A DNA stretch of 64,000 nt from Halomonas sp. CH40 (GCA_041875495.1 CP112982.1:2356001-2420000), one strand, 5' to 3'. Numbered from the stretch's first letter, positions 47,686 to 57,072 are shown. Numbers and translations: made by a program. The notes: generated by a model not told the origin, from the sequence alone.

Positions 47686-47718
47686 AAAACCGGTATGGAA
47701 GCCCATACCGGTTTTTTT
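47686..47718 (+). terminator. Terminator after the slyB-like gene
   Basis: AAAACCGGTATGG (47686-47698) and CCATACCGGTTTT (47703-47715) form a perfect stem followed by T residues. A second hairpin, TTCAACAACCACT / AGTGGTTGAA (47653-47680), precedes it. Confidence 0.93.
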
Positions 47719-47759
47719 AGTGCTGCTTTTCAATCCTGCTAACGAAGGCTTCTTACTTC

Positions 47760-48041
47760 TTAATGAGCCGCTTTTCCGGCAGCCCAGCTGGCAAGTTTGA
47801 CAACCACCAGGGCAATAATACCGATCAGGATGGTTACCAGCAGGATATCAACCGGACGCACCAGCGTCGTTGCCCCTAACACCGCCAGCGAACCTACCCA
47901 GACAAGGCGGTTTTCGCCGTGGGTCTTGAGCACCTCAGGCAACATCTTATCCAGGCTGTCGCTGAAACCGTTTTCCCAACGCTTATTGGTGAAATAACCA
48001 ATCAACACGAATGCAATCACCCAAATCAGAAAAACCGTCAT
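47760..48041 (-). CDS. Small inner-membrane protein of unknown function (93 aa)
   Basis: Starts at ATG 48041, for which GGAG lies seven bases upstream; an ATG at 48053 would add four residues but has no ribosome binding site. There is one N-terminal hydrophobic helix (TVFLIWVIAFVLIGYF) and two more near residues 48-65 and 66-84, with a charged stretch between. I do not recognise a family. It lies between two convergent or divergent single-gene units and is followed by a hairpin shared with the slyB-like gene. Confidence 0.65.
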   Translation of the reverse strand: MTVFLIWVIAFVLIGYFTNKRWENGFSDSLDKMLPEVLKTHGENRLVWVGSLAVLGATTLVRPVDILLVTILIGIIALVVVKLASWAAGKAAH

Positions 48042-48225
48042 TACAAGCTCCATAAGGTAGTAGGGGGGAAAGGGTTAAAACTGATCCCGCTAGAGTAGCC
48101 TTGCACATGGCATCACGCAATACCGCCAACGTTTAAAAGGCAGGCGAAAATCACCTCTACCCCCTGACAAACCCCCTTTTACCGCGTTACCATATAAGGA
48201 CATGCACTCACCGAAAGGTTATTAA

Positions 48226-48708
48226 ATGCAAATTGCGCAAAACTCGGTTGTCGCTTTCCACTATACCCTGACCAACGACGCAGGTGAGGTGCTTGACAGT
48301 TCCGAAGGCCGCGAACCGCTGACTTATCTGCACGGCGCAGGTAACATCATCCCTGGCCTGGAAAAAGAACTCGAAGGTCGTGGCGCAGGTGAAAAACTGG
48401 TCGTCAAGGTAGCCCCAGAAGAAGGCTATGGCGAAGTTCAGGAACAGCTGATGCAGGAAGTTCCGCGTGATGCCTTCCAGGGCGTAGAAAGCGTAGAACC
48501 CGGCATGCAGTTCCAGGCCCAGACTCAAGGCGGCCCGCTGATGGTTACCGTCAAGAAGGTTGAAGGCGATACTGTTGTTGTTGATGGCAATCACCCGCTG
48601 GCAGGTCAGCATCTTAACTTTGATGTTGAAATTGCCACCGTTCGTGAAGCCAGCGAAGAAGAAGTCGAGCACGGCCATGTACATGGAGAAGGCGGCGTAG
48701 AGCACTAA
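48226..48708 (+). CDS. slyD: FKBP-type peptidyl-prolyl isomerase SlyD
   Basis: Folding catalyst and chaperone of 160 residues. The FKBP core (VVAFHYTLTNDAGEVLDSSEG, YLHGAGNIIPGLEKELEGR) surrounds the inserted IF chaperone domain (about 68-125), and HPLAGQHLNFDVEI completes the fold. The C-terminal tail EVEHGHVHGEGGVEH has four histidines. That is far fewer than in the long nickel-binding tail of E. coli SlyD, so metal handling may be weaker. AAAGG precedes ATG 48226. Confidence 0.95.
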   Translation: MQIAQNSVVAFHYTLTNDAGEVLDSSEGREPLTYLHGAGNIIPGLEKELEGRGAGEKLVVKVAPEEGYGEVQEQLMQEVPRDAFQGVESVEPGMQFQAQTQGGPLMVTVKKVEGDTVVVDGNHPLAGQHLNFDVEIATVREASEEEVEHGHVHGEGGVEH

Positions 48709-48756
48709 TTCTACTGTTGTCGAAATATCGCTTGGCATGCATTGCCAAGCGAACAG

Positions 48757-48784
48757 AAAGCGGCCTTAAGAGGCCGCTTTTTTT
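48757..48784. terminator. Bidirectional terminator between slyD and the MFS gene
   Basis: AAAGCGGCCT (48757-48766) and AGGCCGCTTT (48771-48780) form a perfect stem followed by T residues. A second hairpin, CGCTTGGCA / TGCCAAGCG (48729-48751), lies just before it. Confidence 0.92.
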
Positions 48785-48793
48785 GTTGGCGCC

Positions 48794-49978
48794 TTACCCC
48801 CTGGCGCGCTCCATTTGCCACATGCGCATCGCGATCAGCAGCGTGATCGTCAACAGCAGCCAGGAGCCTATGGCAACGCCCGGCCAGCCTGCCCAGCGCC
48901 AGAAAGGTTCCAGCCAGAACCCACCCAGACTGGCACCTACATAATAAAACACCAGATACAGCGCAGACGCACTGCCGCGTGCGCCTTTGGCATAGCGCCC
49001 TACCCAACCCGACGCCAGCGAATGAGCAAGAAAAAAGCCAAAGGCATTGATCGTCAAGCCCACAATGATCAGCGGCAAGGGTTCAAACAAGGTCACAGCG
49101 GTGCCGGTCATCAGAATCACAACGCCAAGGACGATGCAGCGTGCAGGGGAAAAACGGCTGGCCAACCGCCCAGAGAGCGCCGACCCCAGAGTCCCGCCCA
49201 GGTAAGTCAGAAAAATCAGCCCCAGGCTGGTGGCTGCCAGTTGATAAGGCGCTTCAGACAGACGGAAAGTCACATAGCTGTACTGATTGATAAAAATCAA
49301 AAAGTTAATACCGCCCAGGGCATATGCGGCAATCAGCACAGGTGAACGCAGATGACCCAAGAGCCCTTGCAACGCTGTGGGCAGATGAAAAAGCTGGGGG
49401 CGAAAGGCCCGGCTGCGAGGCAGCAGACGCCAGAACAGCATACCGCCCACAAGCGTCATCAGCCCCACCGTCATAAACGCCGCAGTGGCGCCGCCCCATT
49501 GGGCTACACTGCCCCCAATGACACGCCCGCTGATACCCCCTAGTGAATTGGCGCCAATATATAGTCCGACGGCGCTGAGTAGCGCCGGCCGGTCAAACTC
49601 ATCGCCCATCCAGGCAATCGCGACGGCGGGCAAGCCGCCAAGAAAAAAGCCCTGCACAAAGCGCAGCGCCAGAAGGGTTTCGATATTAGGGGCAAAGGCC
49701 AGCAGCAAAGAACACAGGCCTGCGATAAACAGGGTGTAGCGCATGATACGCTCTCGGCCAATGGCATCCGATAACGGGCCAAATACCAGAAGCGATAGCG
49801 CCAGTGACAAGGTGGCGATCGACATCACCAGGCTGACACCCAGCGTTGAGATGCCGTAGGCTTCACGTAATTCAGGAAGTAGCGGCTGGGGAACGTATAG
49901 ATTGATAAAGACAACAAACGAGCCAAGGCAAAGTGCAGCGGTTGCCCGCCACCAAGCGGCTGTTCTGGCTTCAATCAT
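48794..49978 (-). CDS. MFS transporter (YnfM-like)
   Basis: Major facilitator of 394 residues with the twelve-helix layout. The N-terminus LCLGSFVVFINLYVPQPLLPEL and the motif A-like GPLSDAIGRERIM (between helices 2 and 3) are typical of the drug:H+ antiporter YnfM/AraJ group. A second conserved loop is GALSGRLASRFSP. The substrate is unknown; export of a small molecule is likely. GGGGAGGG precedes ATG 49978. The next gene on the strand, an NlpC/P60 protein, lies 17 bases upstream, so they may be cotranscribed. Confidence 0.88.
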   Translation of the reverse strand: MIEARTAAWWRATAALCLGSFVVFINLYVPQPLLPELREAYGISTLGVSLVMSIATLSLALSLLVFGPLSDAIGRERIMRYTLFIAGLCSLLLAFAPNIETLLALRFVQGFFLGGLPAVAIAWMGDEFDRPALLSAVGLYIGANSLGGISGRVIGGSVAQWGGATAAFMTVGLMTLVGGMLFWRLLPRSRAFRPQLFHLPTALQGLLGHLRSPVLIAAYALGGINFLIFINQYSYVTFRLSEAPYQLAATSLGLIFLTYLGGTLGSALSGRLASRFSPARCIVLGVVILMTGTAVTLFEPLPLIIVGLTINAFGFFLAHSLASGWVGRYAKGARGSASALYLVFYYVGASLGGFWLEPFWRWAGWPGVAIGSWLLLTITLLIAMRMWQMERARG

Positions 49979-49995
49979 ACCCTCCCCTTAAAGCT

Positions 49996-50679
49996 TTAAC
50001 GCTGTAGTGAATCAGCCAGCCCAGCCAGATGGGTAGGTTCCAGGGTGCGTCGAGACTGCCAGTAATAACGCTGCCAATAGCTGTTATCCAGGCGCGAGAT
50101 CATCACCCCTTTCGATGAAGAAGCATGCATGAAGCGACCGCTGCCAATGTATATACCGGCGTGCCGACCAACCCCTGGTGGGTTGAAAAACACCAGGTCT
50201 CCGGGCTGTAGTTCACTACGGTCAACCGGACGGCCCTGCTTTACCTGTTGGCGGGTAGTGCGCGGCAGCTGCATATTGAACGTATCGCGATATACATTCT
50301 GGATGAGTGCCGAACAGTCGATGCCCCGCTCATTGGTTCCACCTAAGCGGTAAGGCGTACCTACCCAACGCTGATGCTGGGCCAGCAAGGCCTGACGCAC
50401 TGCAGCAGATGTAGAGGAAGAGCCATAATTCTGTAACGCGGTTGAATTATCCGCAGGCGACATCATCAGATCATGGCTGCCCGGCATATCCGGGAGTGAC
50501 ATGGCAAAGTAGTTTTCCGGTGCAGCAGTATTGGCCTGCTTGGTGGAACTGGCGCAGCCAGTCACAAGCAGCATAGTGCTCGCCAGACACACACCCTGTA
50601 AGACCTTGTTGCCAGCAACCGGCAAGATGCCATCCAAGGGACGGCTTTCCCCATTGGTAAAATTCATAAACGCGACCAT
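49996..50679 (-). CDS. NlpC/P60-family lipoprotein, peptidoglycan endopeptidase
   Basis: A lipoprotein of 227 residues from ATG 50679 (AGAGGA upstream); longer starts at 50697 and 50715 are in frame. The signal region KVLQGVCLASTMLLVTGC gives lipidated Cys42 after an unusually long polar N-terminus. The NlpC/P60 catalytic residues are C122 in GIDCSALIQNVY, H173 in GRHAGIYIG and H185 in FMHASS. It resembles the MepS/MepH type, cutting D-Ala-mDap crosslinks during growth. The location in the envelope is inferred from the lipobox. Confidence 0.9.
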   Translation of the reverse strand: MVAFMNFTNGESRPLDGILPVAGNKVLQGVCLASTMLLVTGCASSTKQANTAAPENYFAMSLPDMPGSHDLMMSPADNSTALQNYGSSSTSAAVRQALLAQHQRWVGTPYRLGGTNERGIDCSALIQNVYRDTFNMQLPRTTRQQVKQGRPVDRSELQPGDLVFFNPPGVGRHAGIYIGSGRFMHASSSKGVMISRLDNSYWQRYYWQSRRTLEPTHLAGLADSLQR

Positions 50680-50804
50680 GCCACTTTTTCCTCTCATCCA
50701 ACCGTGTTTTACCACTGGCTGTAGATCCCTGATTTTGTATAAACAGGACTATAAGCGAAAACACCCCGTATTGGCGAATGAAACAGACGTTTAATTAGCC
50801 CTTG

Positions 50805-52811
50805 TTAATGAAGTGTGCGTTGATCACCCGGTAAGGTATCAATATGCAGTGGTGCAAAATGGCGTGGCTTGTTGCCCGGAAAATCCAGGCTCGCCCAGGG
50901 GCCGGCCAATAAGGGGGCTGCGCACAGCCAGGCAGTCAGGGCCTGGCGCAAACTGGCCAGAAAGCTGTCGCGCTCAGGGGTATCGCCCATAAAGAATGAA
51001 AATCCGGCGTACAGCCCCTCGGCGTATGTCTGCCAGCTGCTGTAATGCTGGCTTGCCAGCCCATAGGCCTGGTCCAGCAGGCGATTAAACTGAACCAGCG
51101 TCAGCCAGCCCAGTTGCCGCCCGGCAATCGCAAGGTCAACCACCTGAGCAATGTCCCAGGCGGTCATATCGAGCTGGTTGCAGCCATCTTCGTCGTCGCG
51201 CACGCGCTGCAGGCGCAGCAGGTGCTGATGTTCTTCCGGGCCACACTGCCCTGATTCCAGAATGGCAATTTCAGCATCCAGGCGCTGAGGGTTCAGCGTA
51301 TAGGGCGCGTAGTTGATCTGATAATCCTGACGGTCGCCGGATTCCAGCATGAAGCGGATAAATTCCTTGAATTCATCAGCGTTCTGTAACTGATAGTGAC
51401 TGTCGACCCAGGCCAGAATCTCGTGCTGTTCACGCTCACTTTCTGGATAGGGCTCTCCCCAGGCGGCGCTATTCAGCGGCCCGGCAAGCGCCATGGCGGT
51501 AAAGTGGCTCAAGGCTGGCCGCACGCCAGGTTCACGCCAGGCGCCAGGCTGCCAGTCGAGCCAGTTGAACAGGCTGCCAGGGTCATCAAGATGCCAGGCA
51601 ATTTCATGTACCAGCGACTGGCTGTCAGTTTCCGGCAGGCACTGCTCCCAAGCCAACCAAGCCTTGAGCAAGGTATGTGCATCGGGATAAAAACGGCACA
51701 GGCTGCTTTTCAGCGCATCAACATAATCCAGCAGTTCGGCCTGATCAAACAGCTGGCTATCCAGCGCCATATGCAGATAAAAGGCGAACTTTTCGGCCAT
51801 ATGAATCGTCGCTGAATGGCGACTGATCGATTTCAGCGCACCACGCTGATCCTGCCATTGCAGGTCAGGTTCACCAAACACACTGCCAAGCGGCGGCCAG
51901 ATACCATGAGCGGCATCAGCCGCCAGCTGGTTAAGATGATGCGCCTGAGCGGGCAACCAGTAACGCGCCAGCGCTGCTGCGCCTTCATCCGCATGCAGCC
52001 CCAGGGTGTCCTGCAGAAAATGTGCGACTTCCATGCGCCTAGCCTCCGGCAACACCAAGGCAACCCCACCCTGACGCAGCATCAGCTCAGGCTCACGTAC
52101 GCCAGCCAGGGCCAGCAACCAGTGGTAAGGGCTCTCGCGCCAACGCCGTATTGCCTTGCGAGAGGCATCGCGCACCTCGCTGTCCAAAAGGCTCTGCAGT
52201 GGCTCGGCCCAAGGGCTGTGGGCAGACGTCAACAACTGCTGTTCATTAGCCGAACAGCCAACGCTGCGGCGATCCTCGCCTTCGAACAGGCTCAAGCCAC
52301 GCACAAAGGCTTTTACCAGCTCTGTCCAATCCTTATAGCGCTGACTCAAGAGATCTACCGCGTGGGCCGCAAAATGATCAGCATCCTGCTGGGTAAGATA
52401 GCCGCAACACGCACCCGCCCAGGCCAGCTCAGCCATACGCAGCCAATCCCAGGCGGCCCAGTCAAGCGGCTCTTGCTGGGCAATAAACGTAGACAGAAGG
52501 CGGGCGTGCGGCGCTTCCTGATGTTCATCCAGCCAGGCGTTATGCTCGGCGTCATCCAGGGTTTTCAGCAAGCGCGCTTCAACGTCCCAGCGCTGACGCT
52601 CACCCTGGGCACTCAGCCACAGTAGCGCCGTCATCAGGGTGTCACGGTCGTTGACCTCCCAGGCCGAATGCAGCCACTGTGCTGCGTCCGGCCAGGCGTT
52701 GCGGCCACCCGGATACTCGGTGACCGACCTGAGTAGCGCACAAACACGCCAGCAGCGAGCCTTTGCAGCCTGTGGCCAGTGTTGAAATGCTTGATTAATC
52801 TTCCGGGACAT
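50805..52811 (-). CDS. Large DUF1266 protein with two repeat units
   Basis: A 668-residue cytoplasmic protein with no signal peptide or membrane segment, rich in Trp, Leu and Ala. The C-terminal part has the DUF1266 pattern MTAWDIAQVVDLAIAGRQLGW, then HYSSWQTYAEGLYAGFSFF. A related unit appears near the N-terminus (WLRMAELAWAGACCGYLT, then RYKDWTELVKAFVRGLSLFEG), so the domain is probably duplicated. The nearest known proteins are YbeU/YbeR of E. coli, of unknown function. ATG 52811 is preferred to a TTG six bases upstream. It stands alone on the minus strand. Confidence 0.75.
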   Translation of the reverse strand: MSRKINQAFQHWPQAAKARCWRVCALLRSVTEYPGGRNAWPDAAQWLHSAWEVNDRDTLMTALLWLSAQGERQRWDVEARLLKTLDDAEHNAWLDEHQEAPHARLLSTFIAQQEPLDWAAWDWLRMAELAWAGACCGYLTQQDADHFAAHAVDLLSQRYKDWTELVKAFVRGLSLFEGEDRRSVGCSANEQQLLTSAHSPWAEPLQSLLDSEVRDASRKAIRRWRESPYHWLLALAGVREPELMLRQGGVALVLPEARRMEVAHFLQDTLGLHADEGAAALARYWLPAQAHHLNQLAADAAHGIWPPLGSVFGEPDLQWQDQRGALKSISRHSATIHMAEKFAFYLHMALDSQLFDQAELLDYVDALKSSLCRFYPDAHTLLKAWLAWEQCLPETDSQSLVHEIAWHLDDPGSLFNWLDWQPGAWREPGVRPALSHFTAMALAGPLNSAAWGEPYPESEREQHEILAWVDSHYQLQNADEFKEFIRFMLESGDRQDYQINYAPYTLNPQRLDAEIAILESGQCGPEEHQHLLRLQRVRDDEDGCNQLDMTAWDIAQVVDLAIAGRQLGWLTLVQFNRLLDQAYGLASQHYSSWQTYAEGLYAGFSFFMGDTPERDSFLASLRQALTAWLCAAPLLAGPWASLDFPGNKPRHFAPLHIDTLPGDQRTLH

Positions 52812-52957
52812 CAGCAATCACGCCTAGGGGTTATCGCATCGACCAAGATTCACCTCGTCTTGCTTCAGGAGTGGCCTGGCACCATGATTTTGACAGCGCC
52901 AGCTCATAAGGGGCGCATAGTGTAACCCAGGTGGCAGCGGCCAGCCCACGCCAGGAG

Positions 52958-52990
52958 CAAAAACACCTCCGCCCGGCATGGCCGGGCGGA
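52958..52990 (-). terminator. Terminator after the GlsB-like gene
   Basis: TCCGCCCGGC (52968-52977) pairs perfectly with GCCGGGCGGA (52981-52990) around ATG, then GGTGTTTTTG follows on the minus strand. Confidence 0.88.
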
Positions 52991-53022
52991 ATTAACGCGT
53001 TGCGCTGGAAGGATACGCCTGC

Positions 53023-53268
53023 TCAGCCCGATTCCTTGACCTTGCTGATTATCCAGAGTAACACCACAGCACCGACAATCGCGGTGACCAGGGAACCAAT
53101 AAAGCCACCCGCTTTCAGCCCCAGCAAACCAAACAGGAAACCACCCAATACGCCCCCAACAATACCCACCCCGATGTTGCCCAGGATGCCGAAGCCGCCT
53201 CCACGCATAATATTGCCGGCAATCCAGCCTGCCAGCCCGCCAATTATCAACCATGCAATCAAGCCCAT
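53023..53268 (-). CDS. GlsB/YeaQ/YmgE-family stress membrane protein
   Basis: An 81-residue very hydrophobic protein with three glycine-rich helices: MGLIAWLIIGGLAGWIAGNIMRG, GILGNIGVGIVGGVLGGFLFGLLG and FIGSLVTAIVGAVVLLWII. The family (transglycosylase-associated or GlsB/YeaQ) is linked to general stress responses without a known activity. It is followed by a strong terminator and has a normal family length. Confidence 0.9.
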   Translation of the reverse strand: MGLIAWLIIGGLAGWIAGNIMRGGGFGILGNIGVGIVGGVLGGFLFGLLGLKAGGFIGSLVTAIVGAVVLLWIISKVKESG

Positions 53269-53380
53269 ATCAGACTCCTAGACTTATCATCTGTGTGGAA
53301 TTTTACCTGTATCACTCGCATGTTCTACCATAGCATATCCCTCGACAATGTCGCCCGAGCACACAGGAGCAAGATAACTG

Positions 53381-54253
53381 ATGATTCCCGATTCGCTTCG
53401 CCATTTGATAAAGGCTACCCAAGGCCAACAGACGGTTATCTGGCAGGAGCGTGAACTGGTGCTCTTCAACCAACCCTGGGGTGAGCTGGCCATTGCCCTG
53501 CAGGGTGCCCAGGTGGTGCACTTTCAACCGGCCGATGATGCCGCGCCCTGGCTATGGATGACGCCCACCCCCCAAGCACTGCCCGGTGCACTGCGCGGCG
53601 GTATCCCCTTATGCTGGCCGTGGTTTGGTGACGAACGCTATGCCGATGAAAGTGACGACCGCAGCGGCCCCTTCCACGGCCTGGCCCGCCATGCGTTGTG
53701 GCATCTGGAGGCAGTTGACGAGCACGAAGAAGGTATTGAAGCCCATCTTTCGCCACAAGATCGCCTGCATAGCCAGCTAAACGTCCGCGTCGTCATTCAG
53801 GCCAACGCTCAGCGCCTGCACGTTGAACTGATCAGTGAGAACTGCGGCACCGCTCCGGTCAAGATCAGTGCCGCCCTGCACAGCTATCTGGCGGTTGACC
53901 AGATTCAGCAATGCCGTCTTGAAGGGTTGGCCGGTGCGCGCTATCTCGATAAGCGCCGCGGCTTCGCCGAAGACGAGCAGCAAGGCACCCTGGCGATTCG
54001 CGGCCCTATCGACCGCATCTACCATAGCAACGCGGCGGTCATTCTGGATGACGGCAGCCGTCAACTGCGGATTGCCAAACACGACAGCGATTCAACCGTG
54101 GTATGGCACCCTGGCAGCGAGTTACCCGGTGATACTCCGGCAGAGGCCGCCGAGCACTTTTTATGCGTGGAAGCCGCCAATACCCGGCTCGACCCGGTCT
54201 GGCTGGTGCCGGACGCCCAGCACATCCTGGGTACCACTATCAGCCGTGCCTAG
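53381..54253 (+). CDS. yeaD: D-hexose-6-phosphate mutarotase (YeaD-like)
   Basis: An aldose-1-epimerase-fold enzyme of 290 residues that interconverts the anomers of hexose 6-phosphates. It shows GALRGGIPLCWPWFG (substrate loop), FHGLARHALW with the conserved histidine, SAALHSYLAV and VVWHPGSELPGDTP. AGGAGCAAG precedes ATG 53381. The gene is divergent from the GlsB-like gene. A link to the gts sugar uptake genes 4 kb away is possible but not shown by operon structure. Confidence 0.92.
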   Translation: MIPDSLRHLIKATQGQQTVIWQERELVLFNQPWGELAIALQGAQVVHFQPADDAAPWLWMTPTPQALPGALRGGIPLCWPWFGDERYADESDDRSGPFHGLARHALWHLEAVDEHEEGIEAHLSPQDRLHSQLNVRVVIQANAQRLHVELISENCGTAPVKISAALHSYLAVDQIQQCRLEGLAGARYLDKRRGFAEDEQQGTLAIRGPIDRIYHSNAAVILDDGSRQLRIAKHDSDSTVVWHPGSELPGDTPAEAAEHFLCVEAANTRLDPVWLVPDAQHILGTTISRA

Positions 54254-54339
54254 CGCCGCCGTTCACCTGCTGTTCACTCAAGCAGGCTTAACATCACCTT
54301 GATCTTTGATCACTTTTGGCCAACAAGGAACGCTTATCC

Positions 54340-54540
54340 ATGAACCCTCAGTACTGGCTTGAAGCCGCGACGCTGGTTTTTAATCTGCTCGGCATGGTGG
54401 TTTGCCTAGTCGGGCTGACCCTGGCGCAGAAGATGACCCGCCGCTGGCCCGGCTATGTGATTGCCGTGATTGGTTTTCAGATTGCGACCCTGCCGATGTT
54501 TTACCAGTTGGTGCAGATGCTGCGCCAAAGTGGCGCATAG
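54340..54540 (+). CDS. Small two-helix membrane protein (66 aa)
   Basis: A short open frame with AAGGAA nine bases before ATG 54340. It has two hydrophobic helices (ATLVFNLLGMVVCLVGLTLA and PGYVIAVIGFQIATLPMFYQL) with a short basic connector containing KKM/RRW-type residues. I do not recognise the family. It lies 27 bases upstream of ycjX on the same strand and may belong to that operon. Confidence 0.65.
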   Translation: MNPQYWLEAATLVFNLLGMVVCLVGLTLAQKMTRRWPGYVIAVIGFQIATLPMFYQLVQMLRQSGA

Positions 54541-54567
54541 CGGCGTCTTCCAGAGGAGCCACGCCAG

Positions 54568-55971
54568 ATGCAATCACCGTTCAACACTGAACGCCTGAGC
54601 CGGGAACTCACCAACTTGATGGAACGCACCCGTGACCGGCAGCTCAGGCTAGCCGTCACCGGACTTTCCCAGGCAGGGAAAACCGCTTTTCTGACCTCTT
54701 TGGTCAATCAGCTGCGCCATGCCGGGCTTGAGGCGCAACTCGACCTCTTGCCAGCGGCACGTGAGGGCCGTCTGCTCGGCGCTCAACGCTTGACCCAGCC
54801 GGATCTGGGCGTCCCGCGCTTTCCTTACGATGCGGCCCTGAGTGCGCTCAACGCCAAACCGCCGCGCTGGCCGGAGCCGACGCGCGGCATCAGCGAGCTG
54901 CGCCTGCAGCTACGTTACCGCCCTGCCCAGCGCGGCTGGTTAACGCCGGAATTCAGCCACCTGACCCTGGATCTATTTGACTACCCGGGTGAATGGCTGC
55001 TCGACCTGCCCATGCTGGCCCATGATTTCGACAGCTGGTGCCACGCGCAGACCCAGCACAACGGCGTGCATCGCCAGGCGCTGTTTAGCGCTTGGCAAAC
55101 CGGCGTCGAACAGCTTGACCCCGCCGCTGAGGCAGATGAAGCACAGCTCGCTGACTTGGCAGCGGCCTACGCCGATGGCCTGAAACAGGCCAAACAGGCC
55201 GGCTTTTCTGACCTTCAACCAGGGCGCTTCCTGTTACCCGGGGAACTTGACGGGGCGCCGGTACTGCAGTTCTTTCCCTTGCCGGATATCGGGCTATCGA
55301 TCGAACAGCGCCAAGCGCTGCCTGAAAACAGCGTCTATGCCACCCTGGCCAAGCGGTTCCGCTATTATCAGCAGCATATCGTCAAGCCCTTTTACCGCGA
55401 CCATTTCCGCCGCTTTGACCGCCAGATCGTGCTGGTCGACGTGCTCGGCGCGCTGAATGCCGGCCCTGAACGGTTTGAAGACCTGTCACGGGCGCTGCAG
55501 CAGCTGATGCATAGCTTTGACTACGGCCAGCGCAGCCTGCTGACCCGGCTGTTTTCGCCGCGCATTGACCGCCTCGCCATTGCCGCCACCAAAGCAGACC
55601 ATGTCACGCCGGATCAGCACGGCAATCTGGTACGCCTGCTGGAAGCGCTACTGGCCGAGCCGCTCAAAGACCTGCGCTTTGCCGACATTCCGGTCAAGGC
55701 GCTGTCGCTTGCGGCGATTCGTGCCACCCAGGCCCGCGAGGTCAATCAGCAGGGCCAGCGCCTGGCCGCCCTTTACGGCACCACTCTGGAGGGCGAAGAA
55801 GTGCTTATTTACCCCGGCGATGTACCGGCTCGCCTGCCGGATGAGCACTTCTGGCAGCAGCAGGGTTTTGACTTTCCGCATTTTCGTCCCATGGGCTCAT
55901 CCCATGAAGCACTGGCCCACATCCGCATGGATGCCGCCATTGACTGGTTACTGGGAGACAAGCTCGCATGA
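54568..55971 (+). CDS. ycjX: YcjX-family NTPase
   Basis: A 467-residue P-loop protein. The Walker A motif is AVTGLSQAGKTAFLTSL (about 29-45), and LTLDLFDYPGEWLLDL (about 131) carries the Walker B aspartate. The tail includes TKADHVTP (about 338), a G4-like element. The YcjX family is stress-related and often encoded with the membrane protein YcjF, as here. Its role is unknown. ATG 54568 follows AGAGGAG. It overlaps ycjF by four bases. Confidence 0.92.
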   Translation: MQSPFNTERLSRELTNLMERTRDRQLRLAVTGLSQAGKTAFLTSLVNQLRHAGLEAQLDLLPAAREGRLLGAQRLTQPDLGVPRFPYDAALSALNAKPPRWPEPTRGISELRLQLRYRPAQRGWLTPEFSHLTLDLFDYPGEWLLDLPMLAHDFDSWCHAQTQHNGVHRQALFSAWQTGVEQLDPAAEADEAQLADLAAAYADGLKQAKQAGFSDLQPGRFLLPGELDGAPVLQFFPLPDIGLSIEQRQALPENSVYATLAKRFRYYQQHIVKPFYRDHFRRFDRQIVLVDVLGALNAGPERFEDLSRALQQLMHSFDYGQRSLLTRLFSPRIDRLAIAATKADHVTPDQHGNLVRLLEALLAEPLKDLRFADIPVKALSLAAIRATQAREVNQQGQRLAALYGTTLEGEEVLIYPGDVPARLPDEHFWQQQGFDFPHFRPMGSSHEALAHIRMDAAIDWLLGDKLA

Positions 55972-57056
55972 CCGACCGCCCGACTGACAACAGCACCGAA
56001 CCCAGGCCTCGCCCGCGGCGTCACTTTTCACTCGATGACACTCAGGCCGACAGCGCGAAGCCCCAAGGCAATGAAACCGAAGATGCCCTGCGCGGTACCC
56101 GACGCTTTGATACCCAGACCGCCCACCAGCCGCTGGAACCCACACCGGCAGACCACAAAGCCTTGCCCGAAGAAACCCTGTATCCGCCGCGCAAACGCCG
56201 CTGGGGGTTGATATTTTCCCTGGCTGGCGTGGTCGGTTTAGGGTCTGCAGAGCTAGTGACGGGCATCCCCGCGGCTTTTGAGCAAACCCGCTGGCTGGAT
56301 GCCGCCTGGCAGCTCTTCGCGCTGGGTTTGATGGGTATCGGCGCCGTTGCGCTTCTGCGTGAAGTAGCGCGCCTCAAGCGCCTGAAGCACCACGACAAGC
56401 TACGTGAAGCACTGGCGGAACTTCCCCAGCGCTCCCCCAAGCAGGCCATGCAGCAAGCCGATGCCCTGCGCCGTCAGCTGAAGCTCAATGATGACGACCC
56501 GCACTGGCAAGCCTTTCAACATGCCAGCCAGCCGCATCACAGCAGCGCAGACATCATGACCCTGCTCGATTACCATCTGCTGGCCCCCCGTGACCGTGAA
56601 GCCCAGCGGCTGATTTCGCGCATGTCCGGGGAAACCGCCATCATGGTGGCCGTCAGCCCGCTAACCCTGGTGGATATGGCGTTGGTCGCCTGGCGCAGCC
56701 TGGCGATGATCAACCGCCTTTGCCGCCTTTACGGCCTGGAGCTGAGTTTTATCAGCCGCCTGAGGCTGTTTCGCAGCGTGCTTTATCAGATGGCCTTTGC
56801 CGGTGCCAGCGAACTTGCCACCGATGCCGGTATGGATATGCTGTCTCTGGATGTGGCCGGACGCATCTCCGCGCGCGCCAGCCAGGGTCTGGCCACCGGC
56901 TTGCTGAGCGCCCGGCTGGGGCTGAGAGCCCAGCGGCTGTGCCGCCCGCTGGCCTTTACCCCTGAGCAGCAACCGCGTATGACAGACCTACGCCAGGATC
57001 TATGGCGCCAGATCCGCCGCCTCGATACCCAGCGCAGCGCCCAGCCGGAGGACTAG
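55968..57056 (+). CDS. ycjF: YcjF-family membrane protein
   Basis: A 362-residue protein of the YcjF/UPF0283 family. A long disordered acidic and proline-rich N-terminus (1-75) precedes two transmembrane helices (about 80-100 and 109-130, LIFSLAGVVGLGSAELV). A cytoplasmic helical part follows, with SGETAIMVAVSPLTLVDMALVAWRSLAMI, another hydrophobic stretch near 230. It is translationally coupled to ycjX. Together they are thought to act at the membrane under stress, but the mechanism is not known. Confidence 0.9.
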   Translation: MTDRPTDNSTEPRPRPRRHFSLDDTQADSAKPQGNETEDALRGTRRFDTQTAHQPLEPTPADHKALPEETLYPPRKRRWGLIFSLAGVVGLGSAELVTGIPAAFEQTRWLDAAWQLFALGLMGIGAVALLREVARLKRLKHHDKLREALAELPQRSPKQAMQQADALRRQLKLNDDDPHWQAFQHASQPHHSSADIMTLLDYHLLAPRDREAQRLISRMSGETAIMVAVSPLTLVDMALVAWRSLAMINRLCRLYGLELSFISRLRLFRSVLYQMAFAGASELATDAGMDMLSLDVAGRISARASQGLATGLLSARLGLRAQRLCRPLAFTPEQQPRMTDLRQDLWRQIRRLDTQRSAQPED

Positions 57057-57072
57057 ATCCCGTTGACTAAGC

